From a virus, in the IMG/VR virus record IMGVR_UViG_3300017720_001038, positions 1 to 26,389 of that record: 26,389 nt of DNA. One strand, given 5' to 3'. The notes beneath the pieces were generated by a model. That model searched no databases. It was not told where the DNA came from and worked only from the letters and a program-made list of their open reading frames with translations. A program made the translations under genes and the position numbers. Within the stretch, counting starts at the first letter, position 1, and the number at the start of each line of letters is the position of its first letter. Shown here piece by piece: positions 14,880-23,039 of this stretch.

Positions 14880-15550
14880 AAACTTTTAAACACATAATAC
14901 AAGAAGGCGTTTACGACCCAGGTATATTCAAAGCGTTCTTTTTAGCAGGTGGTCCTGGTTCTGGTAAGTCATATGTTACCAATAGAACAACTGCTGGTAT
15001 GGGTTTAAAATTAGTTAATTCAGATGTCAGATTTGAAATGTATTTAAAGAAGGCAGGTCTCTCATTAAAAATGCCAGATAAAGAAGCAGGTCAAAGAGAC
15101 CCATTAAGAGCGAGAGCAAAACAAATTACAGGCGACCAGATGGACTTATATATTAGAAATAGATTAGGTCTTGTCATTGACGCCACAGGTAGAGACTATG
15201 ATATTATTAATAAACAAAGAAGTATGTTAAGAATGTTAGGTTACGATACTTATATGATGTTTGTAAATACGAGTTTAGAAGTTGCATTACAAAGAAACAA
15301 AGTTAGAACTAGAACCGTGCCTGTAAATATTGCAACGAAGAGTTGGAATGTTGTACAAAGTAATATAGGTAGATTTCAAAATCTATTTGGTACTGGTAGT
15401 ATGATTGTAGTTGATAATAATAATGCAAGTGAAGATACACTTAACAAAGTTTACACACGAATTAGAGGACTCGTTAGAAAACCTGTTCAAAATTATGTCG
15501 CAAAGAAATGGATAGAACAAGAACTAGCGAAGAAAAGAAATGCCAGATAA
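14876..15550 (+). CDS. zeta-toxin/PNK-like P-loop kinase with capsid-targeting-like N-terminus
   Basis: A 224-residue kinase. Walker A is G-G-P-G-S-G-K-S at 25-32; S-D at 49-50 then R52 match the catalytic aspartate region of zeta-toxin/polynucleotide kinases; L-V-I-D-A-T-G at 99-105 is a second core strand; and R140, R144 and R146 form a lid-like basic segment. The substrate could be a nucleic acid 5' end, a sugar nucleotide or a protein. Residues 1-10 (M-K-T-F-K-H-I-I-Q-E) closely resemble the T4 internal-protein N-terminus M-K-T-Y-Q-E-F-I-A-E, including the I-x-E cleavage site. The ATG overlaps the SET stop. Confidence 0.85.
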   Translation: MKTFKHIIQEGVYDPGIFKAFFLAGGPGSGKSYVTNRTTAGMGLKLVNSDVRFEMYLKKAGLSLKMPDKEAGQRDPLRARAKQITGDQMDLYIRNRLGLVIDATGRDYDIINKQRSMLRMLGYDTYMMFVNTSLEVALQRNKVRTRTVPVNIATKSWNVVQSNIGRFQNLFGTGSMIVVDNNNASEDTLNKVYTRIRGLVRKPVQNYVAKKWIEQELAKKRNAR

Positions 15551-18464
15551 TTTTCAAAAGAAACATAGAATGGACTATGTTAAAGAACTATTAAAGAAGT
15601 GCAAGTCTGTAGCAGAAGACTTGAATGATTTAACACACCCTAAAGTTGACAACAAACCTGTACAGAATATTGTTGGTGACTGGAAAAAAATAGATGTTAA
15701 AGCACCTTCTGAAAATGATAGTCCTGAAACTAAAAGAGAATTAGAAATGATGACTGAACTATTTAAACAAAGAAATAGTGCAGTTGTAGAAAGCGTAAAG
15801 AACCACGACCAAGAAACATTTTATGGTATTGAAGCATACCTAATGAAATATAATTTAGAATATGATAAGAAAGATATATCTGAATTAAAGAAAGCAGGTA
15901 GTGGTGTAGTTAGACATTACAAAAACAAATTTCAAAGACCAAGACCATATGAACTTGCAAAAGAAATGAATATGGATTTTGATAGTATGGAATTAATTTC
16001 TGATAGTATGAAGACACCAGCATATCCATCTGGTCATAGTTTACAAAGTAGACTAATTGCAGAATACTATGGTAAATTATATCCTAAACATAAAGATAAT
16101 CTAATAGAACTTGCTGATGAATGTGGTTATGGTAGAGTTGTTGCAGGTTGGCACTATCCATCTGACCATACAATGTCTGTAAAGATTGCAGATAAGTTAA
16201 TCAATATGGTAGATATTCAGGAAAGTATTATTGACATTCCTAGAAAAACATATGCACCTGCTGTATTTGATAATGCAGATACAAATAATCCTAAAATAAA
16301 AGCAAGTGTAGTAAAACAAATACAAGACCAAATCAAAGTATTTGAAAAAGAATTTCCAGTTATTAAGTATGGTTTGATTGGTTCTATTCTAACACATAGA
16401 TATAGAAATGACGCAGACCTAGACATCAATGTATTATTTGATGTACCTGAAAGTGAAAGAGTTGCAGAAAGAGAAAGACTATCTTTACAATATCTTTCAT
16501 CAAAGAATCCAAATAACATACAAGGTAAATTAATACCTGGTACAAAACATCCTATTAACTATTATTTTGTAACCGATGAAGCAACATATAAAGACCAAGA
16601 GAAAAAAGCAGACGCAGTATTTTCAATTACAAGAAATGTATTTGTTAAAAGACCTGAAGATTTTACTTTTAATGTTGATGATTATATTGCTGACTTCAAT
16701 AAGAAAGTACAAGAAATAGATGTAGTCAAAGGTGAACTAAAAAGAGACATTGTTGACTATGACGAATTAAAAGAATTAAGTCCTGACGATATAGAAAACT
16801 TACAAGCAAGAGTAGAGAGTAAGTTAGAAGAAATAGAAACTGATATAGAGGACATAATAAAGATTGGTGACGGTGTTGACGCAGAAAGAAGAAGTGCGTT
16901 TGATACAGATATGTCGCCAGACGAAATCAGAAAGTATAGTATTAAAAACAGATTACCTAAAAATGTAATCTATAAGATGTTAGAGAAATATCATTACATT
17001 ACTTTCTTTAAGAAGTGCAAGAAGATTTTAGATGACGGTATAGTTACCGATAAAGAAATTGATAGTCTAAAAACTGAAGCAGTAGGCACACCTAAAAAAC
17101 ATATCGCATTTACATTTGGTAGATTTAATCCACCAACGATAGGCCACGAAAAGTTAATTAACAAAGTGGCGTCTGTAGGTGCTAATGATTATCTCATTGT
17201 GCCAAGTGGTTCGCAAGACCCAAAGAAAAATCCATTAAAAGTTAACGACAAGATTAGAGTTATGAAATCTATGTTTCCTAGACACGCAAGTAAGATAAAA
17301 CAAATTACTGGTGCTAGAACAGCAATTGAAGTTGTTAATAAATTAAATGGCAAAGCAAACGAAATAACAATGGTAGTTGGTTCAGATAGAGTAAGAGAAT
17401 TTGAAACACTACTAAACAAGTACAACGGTGTACAAGCAAGAGGAACAAATTACGAGTTTGATAAAATCAATATCGTATCTGCTGGCGAAAGAGACCCAGA
17501 CGCTGAAGGCGCTATGGGAATGTCAGCAAGTAAAATGAGAGCTGCGGCTCAATCTAATGACCTTAAATCTTTTAAACAAGGTCTACCTACATCTTTTAGA
17601 GATAAAGATAAACTATTTGGATTAATTAGAAAAGGAATGAACTTGGCTGCAGGTTATACTGGACCAGGTATCGGAACATATCAACCTATCGCTAGTGTTG
17701 AAAGCTTTACTAAATGGCATTTAAGAGACTTGTATATCCGTGAACAACTATTTAACATAAACGATAGTGTTGAAGACCAAGAACAAGAGATTACAGGTAA
17801 AGTAATTCGTAGAAGTACAAACTATGTTGTATTAGAAGACAATAATTCTAACTTACATAAATGTTGGATATGGAATTGTATTCCACAGACTAACATAGAT
17901 GAAACTAAATTACACGAAATTAATTTAAATGTAGACTATGGTTTTGAAGCAGTATCAGAAACGGAAGTCAAAATGAATGAAGAATATGGTAAGAAATTAC
18001 CACAAGATAAAGATGTAAAATCTAAAAAAGGTACACAACCTAAAAAGTATTACAAAGATATGAAGAAAGGTGAAAAAGAAAAAAGAGCAAAACACTTTTC
18101 TAAACAAAAATATAATAAATCAGATAATGATAAAGATTACAAAGCTGCACCAGGAGATAAAGACGCAAAGACAACTACTAGTGTACATACAAAGAAATAT
18201 CAACAAATGTATGGTAAAGAATCTTACGAGATAGGTAAAGATTATGCAGACCATACTAAAAGAGTAACCCCAGGACAGCGTGCAGAAACGAGTCCAGAGA
18301 CAATAAACCAAGAAGATATACAGAAATGGGCTTCTTCAAGTGAGACTATTGATAAATATAAGAAACGATACGGAGAAGAATATCAAGTAGAATTGAATGA
18401 CGCTGTGAAAAAAATGGAGGAGAGATTGAAAGTACAATCTTTTAAAGAATATGTTAAGATTTAG
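15540..18464 (+). CDS. PAP2 phosphatase + nucleotidyltransferase + NMNAT-like fusion
   Basis: A 974-residue multidomain enzyme. Domain 1 (about 75-225) is a PAP2/acid-phosphatase fold with all three motifs: K128-x6-R135-P136, P-S-G-H at 163-166, and R199-x5-H205-x3-D209. Domain 2 (about 255-380) is a Pol-beta-type nucleotidyltransferase with G-S at 281-282 and D-A-D-L-D at 291-295. Domain 3 (about 520-700) is an NMNAT/cytidylyltransferase fold with G-R-F-N-P-P-T-I-G-H at 527-536 and S-A-S-K-M-R at 662-667. Residues 750-782 form a small beta module (G-K-V-I-R-R...K-C-W-I-W), and the last 190 residues are lysine-rich and low in complexity. A second possible start is ATG 15570. It overlaps both neighbours. 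Substrates are unknown; nucleotide or NAD metabolism is likely. Confidence 0.88.
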   Translation: MPDNFQKKHRMDYVKELLKKCKSVAEDLNDLTHPKVDNKPVQNIVGDWKKIDVKAPSENDSPETKRELEMMTELFKQRNSAVVESVKNHDQETFYGIEAYLMKYNLEYDKKDISELKKAGSGVVRHYKNKFQRPRPYELAKEMNMDFDSMELISDSMKTPAYPSGHSLQSRLIAEYYGKLYPKHKDNLIELADECGYGRVVAGWHYPSDHTMSVKIADKLINMVDIQESIIDIPRKTYAPAVFDNADTNNPKIKASVVKQIQDQIKVFEKEFPVIKYGLIGSILTHRYRNDADLDINVLFDVPESERVAERERLSLQYLSSKNPNNIQGKLIPGTKHPINYYFVTDEATYKDQEKKADAVFSITRNVFVKRPEDFTFNVDDYIADFNKKVQEIDVVKGELKRDIVDYDELKELSPDDIENLQARVESKLEEIETDIEDIIKIGDGVDAERRSAFDTDMSPDEIRKYSIKNRLPKNVIYKMLEKYHYITFFKKCKKILDDGIVTDKEIDSLKTEAVGTPKKHIAFTFGRFNPPTIGHEKLINKVASVGANDYLIVPSGSQDPKKNPLKVNDKIRVMKSMFPRHASKIKQITGARTAIEVVNKLNGKANEITMVVGSDRVREFETLLNKYNGVQARGTNYEFDKINIVSAGERDPDAEGAMGMSASKMRAAAQSNDLKSFKQGLPTSFRDKDKLFGLIRKGMNLAAGYTGPGIGTYQPIASVESFTKWHLRDLYIREQLFNINDSVEDQEQEITGKVIRRSTNYVVLEDNNSNLHKCWIWNCIPQTNIDETKLHEINLNVDYGFEAVSETEVKMNEEYGKKLPQDKDVKSKKGTQPKKYYKDMKKGEKEKRAKHFSKQKYNKSDNDKDYKAAPGDKDAKTTTSVHTKKYQQMYGKESYEIGKDYADHTKRVTPGQRAETSPETINQEDIQKWASSSETIDKYKKRYGEEYQVELNDAVKKMEERLKVQSFKEYVKI

Positions 18465-18990
18465 TGATTATGCAGATAAGATAACGGTCTCGTTAAACTA
18501 TCATATTGAGAATAGCATACCTCTTGCTGAGAACATATATAGAGTACATAGCGAAGAGTTTTATGCCTTGTTTAGAGAAGCAAGACATATGTTTAATGAA
18601 GGTCTATTACAATGCGAAAGTGAATGGGATAGAACTTTATTAGAAACAGACATTGGAGAATTTGCTGAATATGAAGGTATGAAAGTACCTTTAGATTGTC
18701 CGATACAAGAAGAAGACGAAAAGAATCCGCCTTTAAATAAACCAAAAAAAGGTGGACCTAAAAAGTTTTATGTTTTTGTAAAGGACGGAGATAAGATTAA
18801 GAAGGTTACTTGGGGAGACACTACTGGTTTAAGAGTTAAGTTAAACGACAAACAAGCCAGAAAATCTTTTGCTGCTCGTCATAAGTGCGACCAACAAAAA
18901 GATAAAACAAGTGCTGCCTATTGGGCTTGCAACTTACCTCGTTATGCGAAGTCATTAGGACTATCGGGTGGGGGTAACTTTTACTGGTAG
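18451..18990 (+). CDS. conserved phage protein with basic Cys/Trp C-terminal domain
   Basis: A 179-residue protein in two parts. Residues 1-95 are acidic and helical, with the phrase P-L-A-E followed by N, an L-x-E prohead-protease-like site. Residues 97-179 form a conserved basic module: K-K-F-Y-V-F-V-K, W-G-D-T-T-G-L, S-F-A-A-R-H-K-C, Y-W-A-C-N-L-P-R-Y-A-K and a glycine-rich end. I recognise this module from many marine and large-virus proteins (I believe a DUF family), but its function is unknown. C-x(n)-C plus His could bind metal or nucleic acid. The gene overlaps the fusion enzyme by 14 bases. Confidence 0.82.
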   Translation: MLRFSDYADKITVSLNYHIENSIPLAENIYRVHSEEFYALFREARHMFNEGLLQCESEWDRTLLETDIGEFAEYEGMKVPLDCPIQEEDEKNPPLNKPKKGGPKKFYVFVKDGDKIKKVTWGDTTGLRVKLNDKQARKSFAARHKCDQQKDKTSAAYWACNLPRYAKSLGLSGGGNFYW

Positions 18991-18999
18991 GAGTTGACA

Positions 19000-19275
19000 A
19001 TGGAATTTTATGATGAAAGACCGGACGAAACAAAAACGGACGATTTCTTTCAACGGAGTTTCGGACAAGACGCCAAAGAAGAGAATTTAGTTTGGCACCG
19101 AGATAGACGAAATAGAACGATAAGAATTATTGCAGGAGTTAATTGGAAATTACAAATGGATAATAAACTCCCAGTCATTATGAAAGTAGGAGATGTTTTT
19201 GATATACCAAAGGAAACATTTCATAGAGTACACAAAGGTGAAGGTAGACTAATTATAGAAATAAAGGAATTTTAG
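19000..19275 (+). CDS. small cupin-like protein
   Basis: The start is ATG 19000, six bases after TAGGAG; an in-frame TTG at 18994 is less likely. The product has 91 residues. The second half is a single beta-barrel cupin pattern: W-H-R-D at 32-35, then I-R-I-I-A-G, M-K-V-G-D-V-F-D-I-P at 61-70, and T-F-H-R-V at 73-77, where H75 is a likely metal ligand together with H33. The role is unknown; small cupins of this kind recur in marine phages. It lies 14 bases before the large structural-type gene. Confidence 0.75.
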   Translation: MEFYDERPDETKTDDFFQRSFGQDAKEENLVWHRDRRNRTIRIIAGVNWKLQMDNKLPVIMKVGDVFDIPKETFHRVHKGEGRLIIEIKEF

Positions 19276-19289
19276 GAGAGAAATATAAG

Positions 19290-21254
19290 ATGACAAGATA
19301 TACACAAACAATGAGAGAAGCACTAGAAGAGGTGTGGGCAAACGATATTCAGATTGACGAAGGCAAGATGAAGACTATTGCTACTCTTTTTGACCAAGGT
19401 AAATCAGCTGAAGACATTGCAAAACAAATGAAGTTGCCTGTTGCAACCGTTAAAACTATTCTAGGTGAAGAAGACATCAAGGAAGAACAACTGGTTGAAT
19501 TTACAGACCAACAAATCAAAAAGTTAAAAGCAGAATATGCTAGTCTTGCAGGTAAGAGAATATCTATCGCAAGAGCAAATCAGTTAAGAAACATCTTTGA
19601 CAAAATTGCAGACGCACAACTTCCTAAACTCTTCAAAGCAGACATTCCTTTTATTTCAGCAATGGCAGTTAGTCGTATGATACAAAAAGGTATCAAAGTA
19701 CCTAAAGGTGTAAAACTTTCAGCATTTGAAAACAAATCTTGGGACCAAGTTATTTTAGAATATACTGATTATGTAGAGTATATGGCAAAGAACGGTGGTG
19801 AAGCAAGTAAGATTGCAAATATGTTTAAAGGTAAAACAGGTGGTGGAGAAATTTCTAAATCTGGTTCAGAAGTTAGAATTGATAGTGCAAAAGATGTAGA
19901 AGCAATCCATAAAAAAGTAATGGATAACTTCCCAGACACTAGAATACTAACTAAAGAAGAAGACGAATTAAACGAAGGTACAGGAACTATTAAAGGTTTC
20001 ACAAATGAAAAAGAGAAATCAAATATGGTTTCACTTGCAAAACAACACGGATTAAAAGTATCAGATGTACCTGGTGGTATTGAACTAAAAGGTAATATGA
20101 GAAAAATTTTAGATATGCAATTAGCAACTAGGTCTCACTTAAAGACTGAAAGTAAAATTGAAGAGGCAGTACTTGCTGGTAGAGATTACAAATATACTGG
20201 TAAAGGTCCTGTTGAAATCAGTAAAGCAAATTTCAAAAAGATTAATAAAGATTATAAGAAGACTACACCAGGACAAGAAATGATGGTAGTACTAGACCCA
20301 AAAACACACGGTACGGTATTAGCACCAGTTAAGTTTACAGAAGAAACAGAAAATGGTGAAGTTGAATCTGGTAAGATTAAGTTTAAAGACTTGAAGAAAG
20401 AGAAGAAAGATGAACCTAAAGTTGATGTAGACGCTCTTAAAGACCAGATACATATGTTAAAAACAAAATTAGAAAACGAAAAGAATAAAGCAATCAAACC
20501 AGAACCAAATCCTGATACAGGAGAAGTTCCATTACAAGTTGGATTAGCACAAAAGATATTAAGAGATAAACAAAAGAAAAATGTAAAAGAAGAAGTTATT
20601 TCAGAAGCTACATTTACTTCACAACAAATCAAAATGGCATATGGCGTTGCAAACGATAAGAGATATAAAGGTGGCGATATGACAGGTGCCATTAAGGCAA
20701 TTGAAAAAATCGCAAAAGGTTTATCTGACCATCCAGATGTTCAAAAAGTATTACAAAGAACTAACGAAGGCTTTGCTTCAGACGCACAAAGAAAAGCTGC
20801 TTTCGCAAATGGATATAAAGAACCAAAGAATAAAGAGAAAAAAGAAGATACTGATATGACTAAAGGTCAAATCAAACAAGTACATAAAATGGCTGATGAA
20901 TTACCGAAGAAGAAATTTAAAGACGCTTACGGTAAGAAAGGCGATAGTGTTAGATACGGAACTGCTACTAATATGGTTAAGAAGAAACTTAACATTGAAA
21001 ACAAAAATCATCCTGCAAAAGAAATGTATGAAGCAATTGAAGGATTAAAAAACAAAGCAGAAAAATCTGGAATGCCATATGGTATTCTAAAGAAAGTATA
21101 CGATAGAGGAATGGCTGCCTGGAAAGGTGGACATAGACCTGGGGCTAGTCAACACCAATGGGCGTTTGCTAGAGTAAATTCATTTATAACTAAATCAAGT
21201 GGAACTTGGGGTGGGGCAGACAAAGACCTTGCCGCTAAAGTAAAAGGAAGCTAA
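19290..21254 (+). CDS. large modular phage protein with HTH-like and DUF5824-like domains
   Basis: A 654-residue, lysine- and glutamate-rich protein. In order: an N-terminal helix (1-16); a helix-turn-helix-like segment at 28-60 (T-I-A-T-L-F-D-Q-G-K-S-A-E-D-I-A); a helical module at 70-135; beta/alpha segments at 230-350; a probable coiled coil around 385-410; an I-S-E/A site at 437-440 followed by a module with G-F-A-S-D-A-Q-R-K-A-A-F; and a C-terminal domain at 586-654 with H-R-P-G, Q-W-A-F-A-R-V and G-T-W-G, which I recognise as DUF5824-like. Such mosaics occur in marine T4-like phages, often labelled structural. AGGAGAG precedes the ATG. A virion or core role is likely but unproven. Confidence 0.8.
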   Translation: MTRYTQTMREALEEVWANDIQIDEGKMKTIATLFDQGKSAEDIAKQMKLPVATVKTILGEEDIKEEQLVEFTDQQIKKLKAEYASLAGKRISIARANQLRNIFDKIADAQLPKLFKADIPFISAMAVSRMIQKGIKVPKGVKLSAFENKSWDQVILEYTDYVEYMAKNGGEASKIANMFKGKTGGGEISKSGSEVRIDSAKDVEAIHKKVMDNFPDTRILTKEEDELNEGTGTIKGFTNEKEKSNMVSLAKQHGLKVSDVPGGIELKGNMRKILDMQLATRSHLKTESKIEEAVLAGRDYKYTGKGPVEISKANFKKINKDYKKTTPGQEMMVVLDPKTHGTVLAPVKFTEETENGEVESGKIKFKDLKKEKKDEPKVDVDALKDQIHMLKTKLENEKNKAIKPEPNPDTGEVPLQVGLAQKILRDKQKKNVKEEVISEATFTSQQIKMAYGVANDKRYKGGDMTGAIKAIEKIAKGLSDHPDVQKVLQRTNEGFASDAQRKAAFANGYKEPKNKEKKEDTDMTKGQIKQVHKMADELPKKKFKDAYGKKGDSVRYGTATNMVKKKLNIENKNHPAKEMYEAIEGLKNKAEKSGMPYGILKKVYDRGMAAWKGGHRPGASQHQWAFARVNSFITKSSGTWGGADKDLAAKVKGS

Positions 21255-21255
21255 T

Positions 21256-21576
21256 ATGTCATATTTAAAAAGTAAACCTGGTTCAGTTGAAGAAGCGATA
21301 ACAGCTGCAGTAATGCAAGAGAAGTTATCTCCGAAACAACAAAAATTAGATAAGAACAATAACGGTAAGATTGATGGTTCTGACCTTGCAAAATTAAGAG
21401 CAAAGAAAGAAGATAACACAAATAAAGATATGTCCGGAGATACGGTTCTACCTAAATCACAAGAACCTAAAGACCCTATGAACATCAAGTCAAAAGAACC
21501 TGAAAAGAAAACTACATTAAACGCAAGTAAATCAGACAAGATTGATGTTAATCCTAAGATAGATTATACAACATAA
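21256..21576 (+). CDS. EF-hand calcium-binding protein
   Basis: A 106-residue protein with one canonical EF-hand loop at 32-43: D-K-N-N-N-G-K-I-D-G-S-D, matching D-x-N-x-N-G-x-I-D-x-x-D. It is preceded by L-S-P-K-Q-Q-K-L and followed by L-A-K-L-R, as in the single EF-hand/dockerin-like half motif. The C-terminal 55 residues are polar, P/K/D-rich and probably disordered. GGAAG lies before the ATG, one base after the previous stop. Calcium could stabilise a virion part; a partner dockerin-type binding role is also possible. No strong terminator follows. Confidence 0.8.
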   Translation: MSYLKSKPGSVEEAITAAVMQEKLSPKQQKLDKNNNGKIDGSDLAKLRAKKEDNTNKDMSGDTVLPKSQEPKDPMNIKSKEPEKKTTLNASKSDKIDVNPKIDYTT

Positions 21577-21583
21577 TTACATC

Positions 21584-21661
21584 TTTTTGCTCATTTTGTG
21601 CTTGACAAAGCTATAGAAATGTGTTAATATAAAGCATAATGAAAAAAGGATATAAAACACT
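21584..21661 (+). repeat. promoter-leader module, copy B
   Basis: Second copy of the module described at 10373: TTTTTGCTC at 21584-21592, nine bases, TTGACA, CTAT, TGTGTTA, CATAAT, ATGAAA, AAGGATATA. It leads the HAD nucleotidase gene. Confidence 0.75.
21602..21630 (+). promoter_or_regulatory. sigma-70-type promoter for HAD nucleotidase
   Basis: TTGACA at 21602-21607, 17 bp, TAATAT at 21625-21630, in an intergenic gap. Predicted start near 21637. AAGGA then precedes the ATG at 21662. It is an early-type promoter placed between late genes. Confidence 0.78.
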
Positions 21662-22258
21662 ATGAAATTCAAAGAACTCCGAAGTGATGTTGTACATCAA
21701 GTCAAAAAACTATCATTAAAAAACGAAGCATTTAGACAAGACAATAAGAAGTTGCCTCGTATCTATTGTGATATGGACGGAGTCCTATGTAATTTTGAAC
21801 AAGCTGCACAAAAGGCAGTTAAAATGCCTCTATCACAATGGGCATTAGAACCTAGAAAGAAATTTAAAACAATAAGAGATAAGTGGCAACCAATAATGCA
21901 GACTAAAAATTTCTGGTCTACATTACCTTGGAATCCAGGTGGTCAAAGACTTTGGTCTTTCATATCAAAGTATGACCCACATATCTTATCTGCTTATGTA
22001 GAACAGACTTCGGATCCTAGTTGTATTCCTGGCAAATCAAAATGGGCTAGAACAAAATTAGGTATGTCCGGTAGTAAAGTGAATTTAGTAAAACGAAGAG
22101 AAAAACAGAATTTTGCTAAAGTTGGTGGTATGCCAACAATTCTAATTGACGACTATATTAAAAACATCAATCAGTTTAGAGCAAGAGGTGGTATAGGTAT
22201 TCATCATACTAGTACTGCTAAAACGATTTCTGAATTGAAGAAACTTGGTTTTAAATAG
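21662..22258 (+). CDS. HAD-family 5'(3')-deoxyribonucleotidase-like protein
   Basis: A 198-residue HAD phosphatase. The nucleophile motif is Y-C-D-M-D-G-V-L at 35-42 (D37 nucleophile, D39 acid/base). F-W-S-T-L-P-W-N follows, as in NT5C-type nucleotidases (substrate-binding region), and the metal site is I-L-I-D-D-Y at 160-165. It would remove phosphate from dNMPs or a related nucleotide. The N-terminal M-K-F-K-E-L-R is an extension of about 30 residues ahead of the fold. It has its own early-type promoter, unlike its neighbours, which argues that it also acts early, for example in nucleotide salvage. Confidence 0.85.
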   Translation: MKFKELRSDVVHQVKKLSLKNEAFRQDNKKLPRIYCDMDGVLCNFEQAAQKAVKMPLSQWALEPRKKFKTIRDKWQPIMQTKNFWSTLPWNPGGQRLWSFISKYDPHILSAYVEQTSDPSCIPGKSKWARTKLGMSGSKVNLVKRREKQNFAKVGGMPTILIDDYIKNINQFRARGGIGIHHTSTAKTISELKKLGFK

Positions 22259-22265
22259 TCAATCT

Positions 22266-22273
22266 TATAAATA
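22266..22273 (+). promoter_or_regulatory. T4-type late promoter
   Basis: Exact TATAAATA, 48 bases before the ATG at 22321 with GGAGAG in the leader. It drives the Ig-like structural gene. Confidence 0.82.
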
Positions 22274-22320
22274 TAAAAGATTAATCATTAAGTTAACTTA
22301 AATTAATAAGGAGAGATACT

Positions 22321-22899
22321 ATGAGTTTATGGGGATCAAGCTCCAGTGATGAAAGTAAACCTAAAAATCTTACTACAACTGAAAAAGCAGAAGTTTTTGC
22401 TAATGAAAAAGGTTGGGTTGTAAGAGCAGGGTCTGCTAGAACTGGAAACGGAAATACTTCCGCTACTCCTGAAGTACTAGTCGCAATTGGTGGATTAGCA
22501 ACAGCATTAGCTGCCGCTACAATTTCATCAACTGAATGGGATATATCAGAATTTGATGTATCTGCTGGTGGTACTTTATCGGTAACGGTAAACTATAACG
22601 AACAAATAACGGTTGCAGGTTCGCCTACAATCGCAGTAACCAACTCACAAGCAGGTGGTGGTTCAGCTGCGTCATTAACATTGACGAAATCGGCTGCAAC
22701 TGCTAACACGGTAACATTTACATTAGTTGTAGGTGCAGGTGGTTCAACTATTAGTGCAGATGATGTACTATCTATTGCGGCTCAGAATGTCGCTTTAGCA
22801 GGTGGAACTATTACTGATACGGTTGCTTCAAGTGCTGCTGCTGTCGCTATATCAGCTGCTGCTGGTTCTGGCGCAGGAACAATTACTGCTGTTGCGTAA
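22321..22899 (+). CDS. virion structural protein with Ig-like domain
   Basis: A 192-residue, A/T/S/G-rich protein. Residues 1-60 begin S-L-W-G-S-S-S-S-D and include a hydrophobic A/L stretch. Residues 75-165 resemble a bacterial Ig-like (SwmB-type) beta-sandwich: S-V-T-V-N-Y-N-E-Q-I-T-V, then S-P-T-I-A-V-T, then D-D-V-L-S-I-A-A. The tail is alanine-rich. This composition suits a head-decoration, fibre or other exposed virion protein. It is a single-gene late unit: TATAAATA upstream and a terminator directly downstream, which fits high expression. Confidence 0.75.
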   Translation: MSLWGSSSSDESKPKNLTTTEKAEVFANEKGWVVRAGSARTGNGNTSATPEVLVAIGGLATALAAATISSTEWDISEFDVSAGGTLSVTVNYNEQITVAGSPTIAVTNSQAGGGSAASLTLTKSAATANTVTFTLVVGAGGSTISADDVLSIAAQNVALAGGTITDTVASSAAAVAISAAAGSGAGTITAVA

Positions 22900-22932
22900 T
22901 AGATAATAAGAACAATAAAATTAACAATATTA

Positions 22933-22958
22933 GGGGATCCTTTGTGGTCCCCTTTTTT
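22933..22958 (+). terminator. rho-independent terminator
   Basis: Stem GGGGATC (22933-22939) pairs with GGTCCCC (22946-22952) with one T-G pair, a six-base loop, then six T (22953-22958). It ends the 22321 unit. Confidence 0.88.
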
Positions 22959-22963
22959 ATTTG

Positions 22964-22971
22964 TATAAATA
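22964..22971 (+). promoter_or_regulatory. T4-type late promoter
   Basis: Exact TATAAATA five bases after the terminator T-run. The leader of about 60 bases to the ATG at 23040 contains a small hairpin, GCGTA (22983-22987) with TACGC (22995-22999), and a GGAG ribosome site. Confidence 0.85.
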
Positions 22972-23039
22972 GTATTAATGGTGCGTATATGATGTACGCA
23001 GTAGTTTACCACAATTAGTGGAATTATAGGAGAACAAAA

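Noticed and set aside
20252-20692. 146-aa reverse-strand ORF
   Set aside because: It is an antisense shadow of the 19290 gene; serine/phenylalanine-rich as expected from the complement of lysine/glutamate codons, and no reverse-strand promoter is seen.
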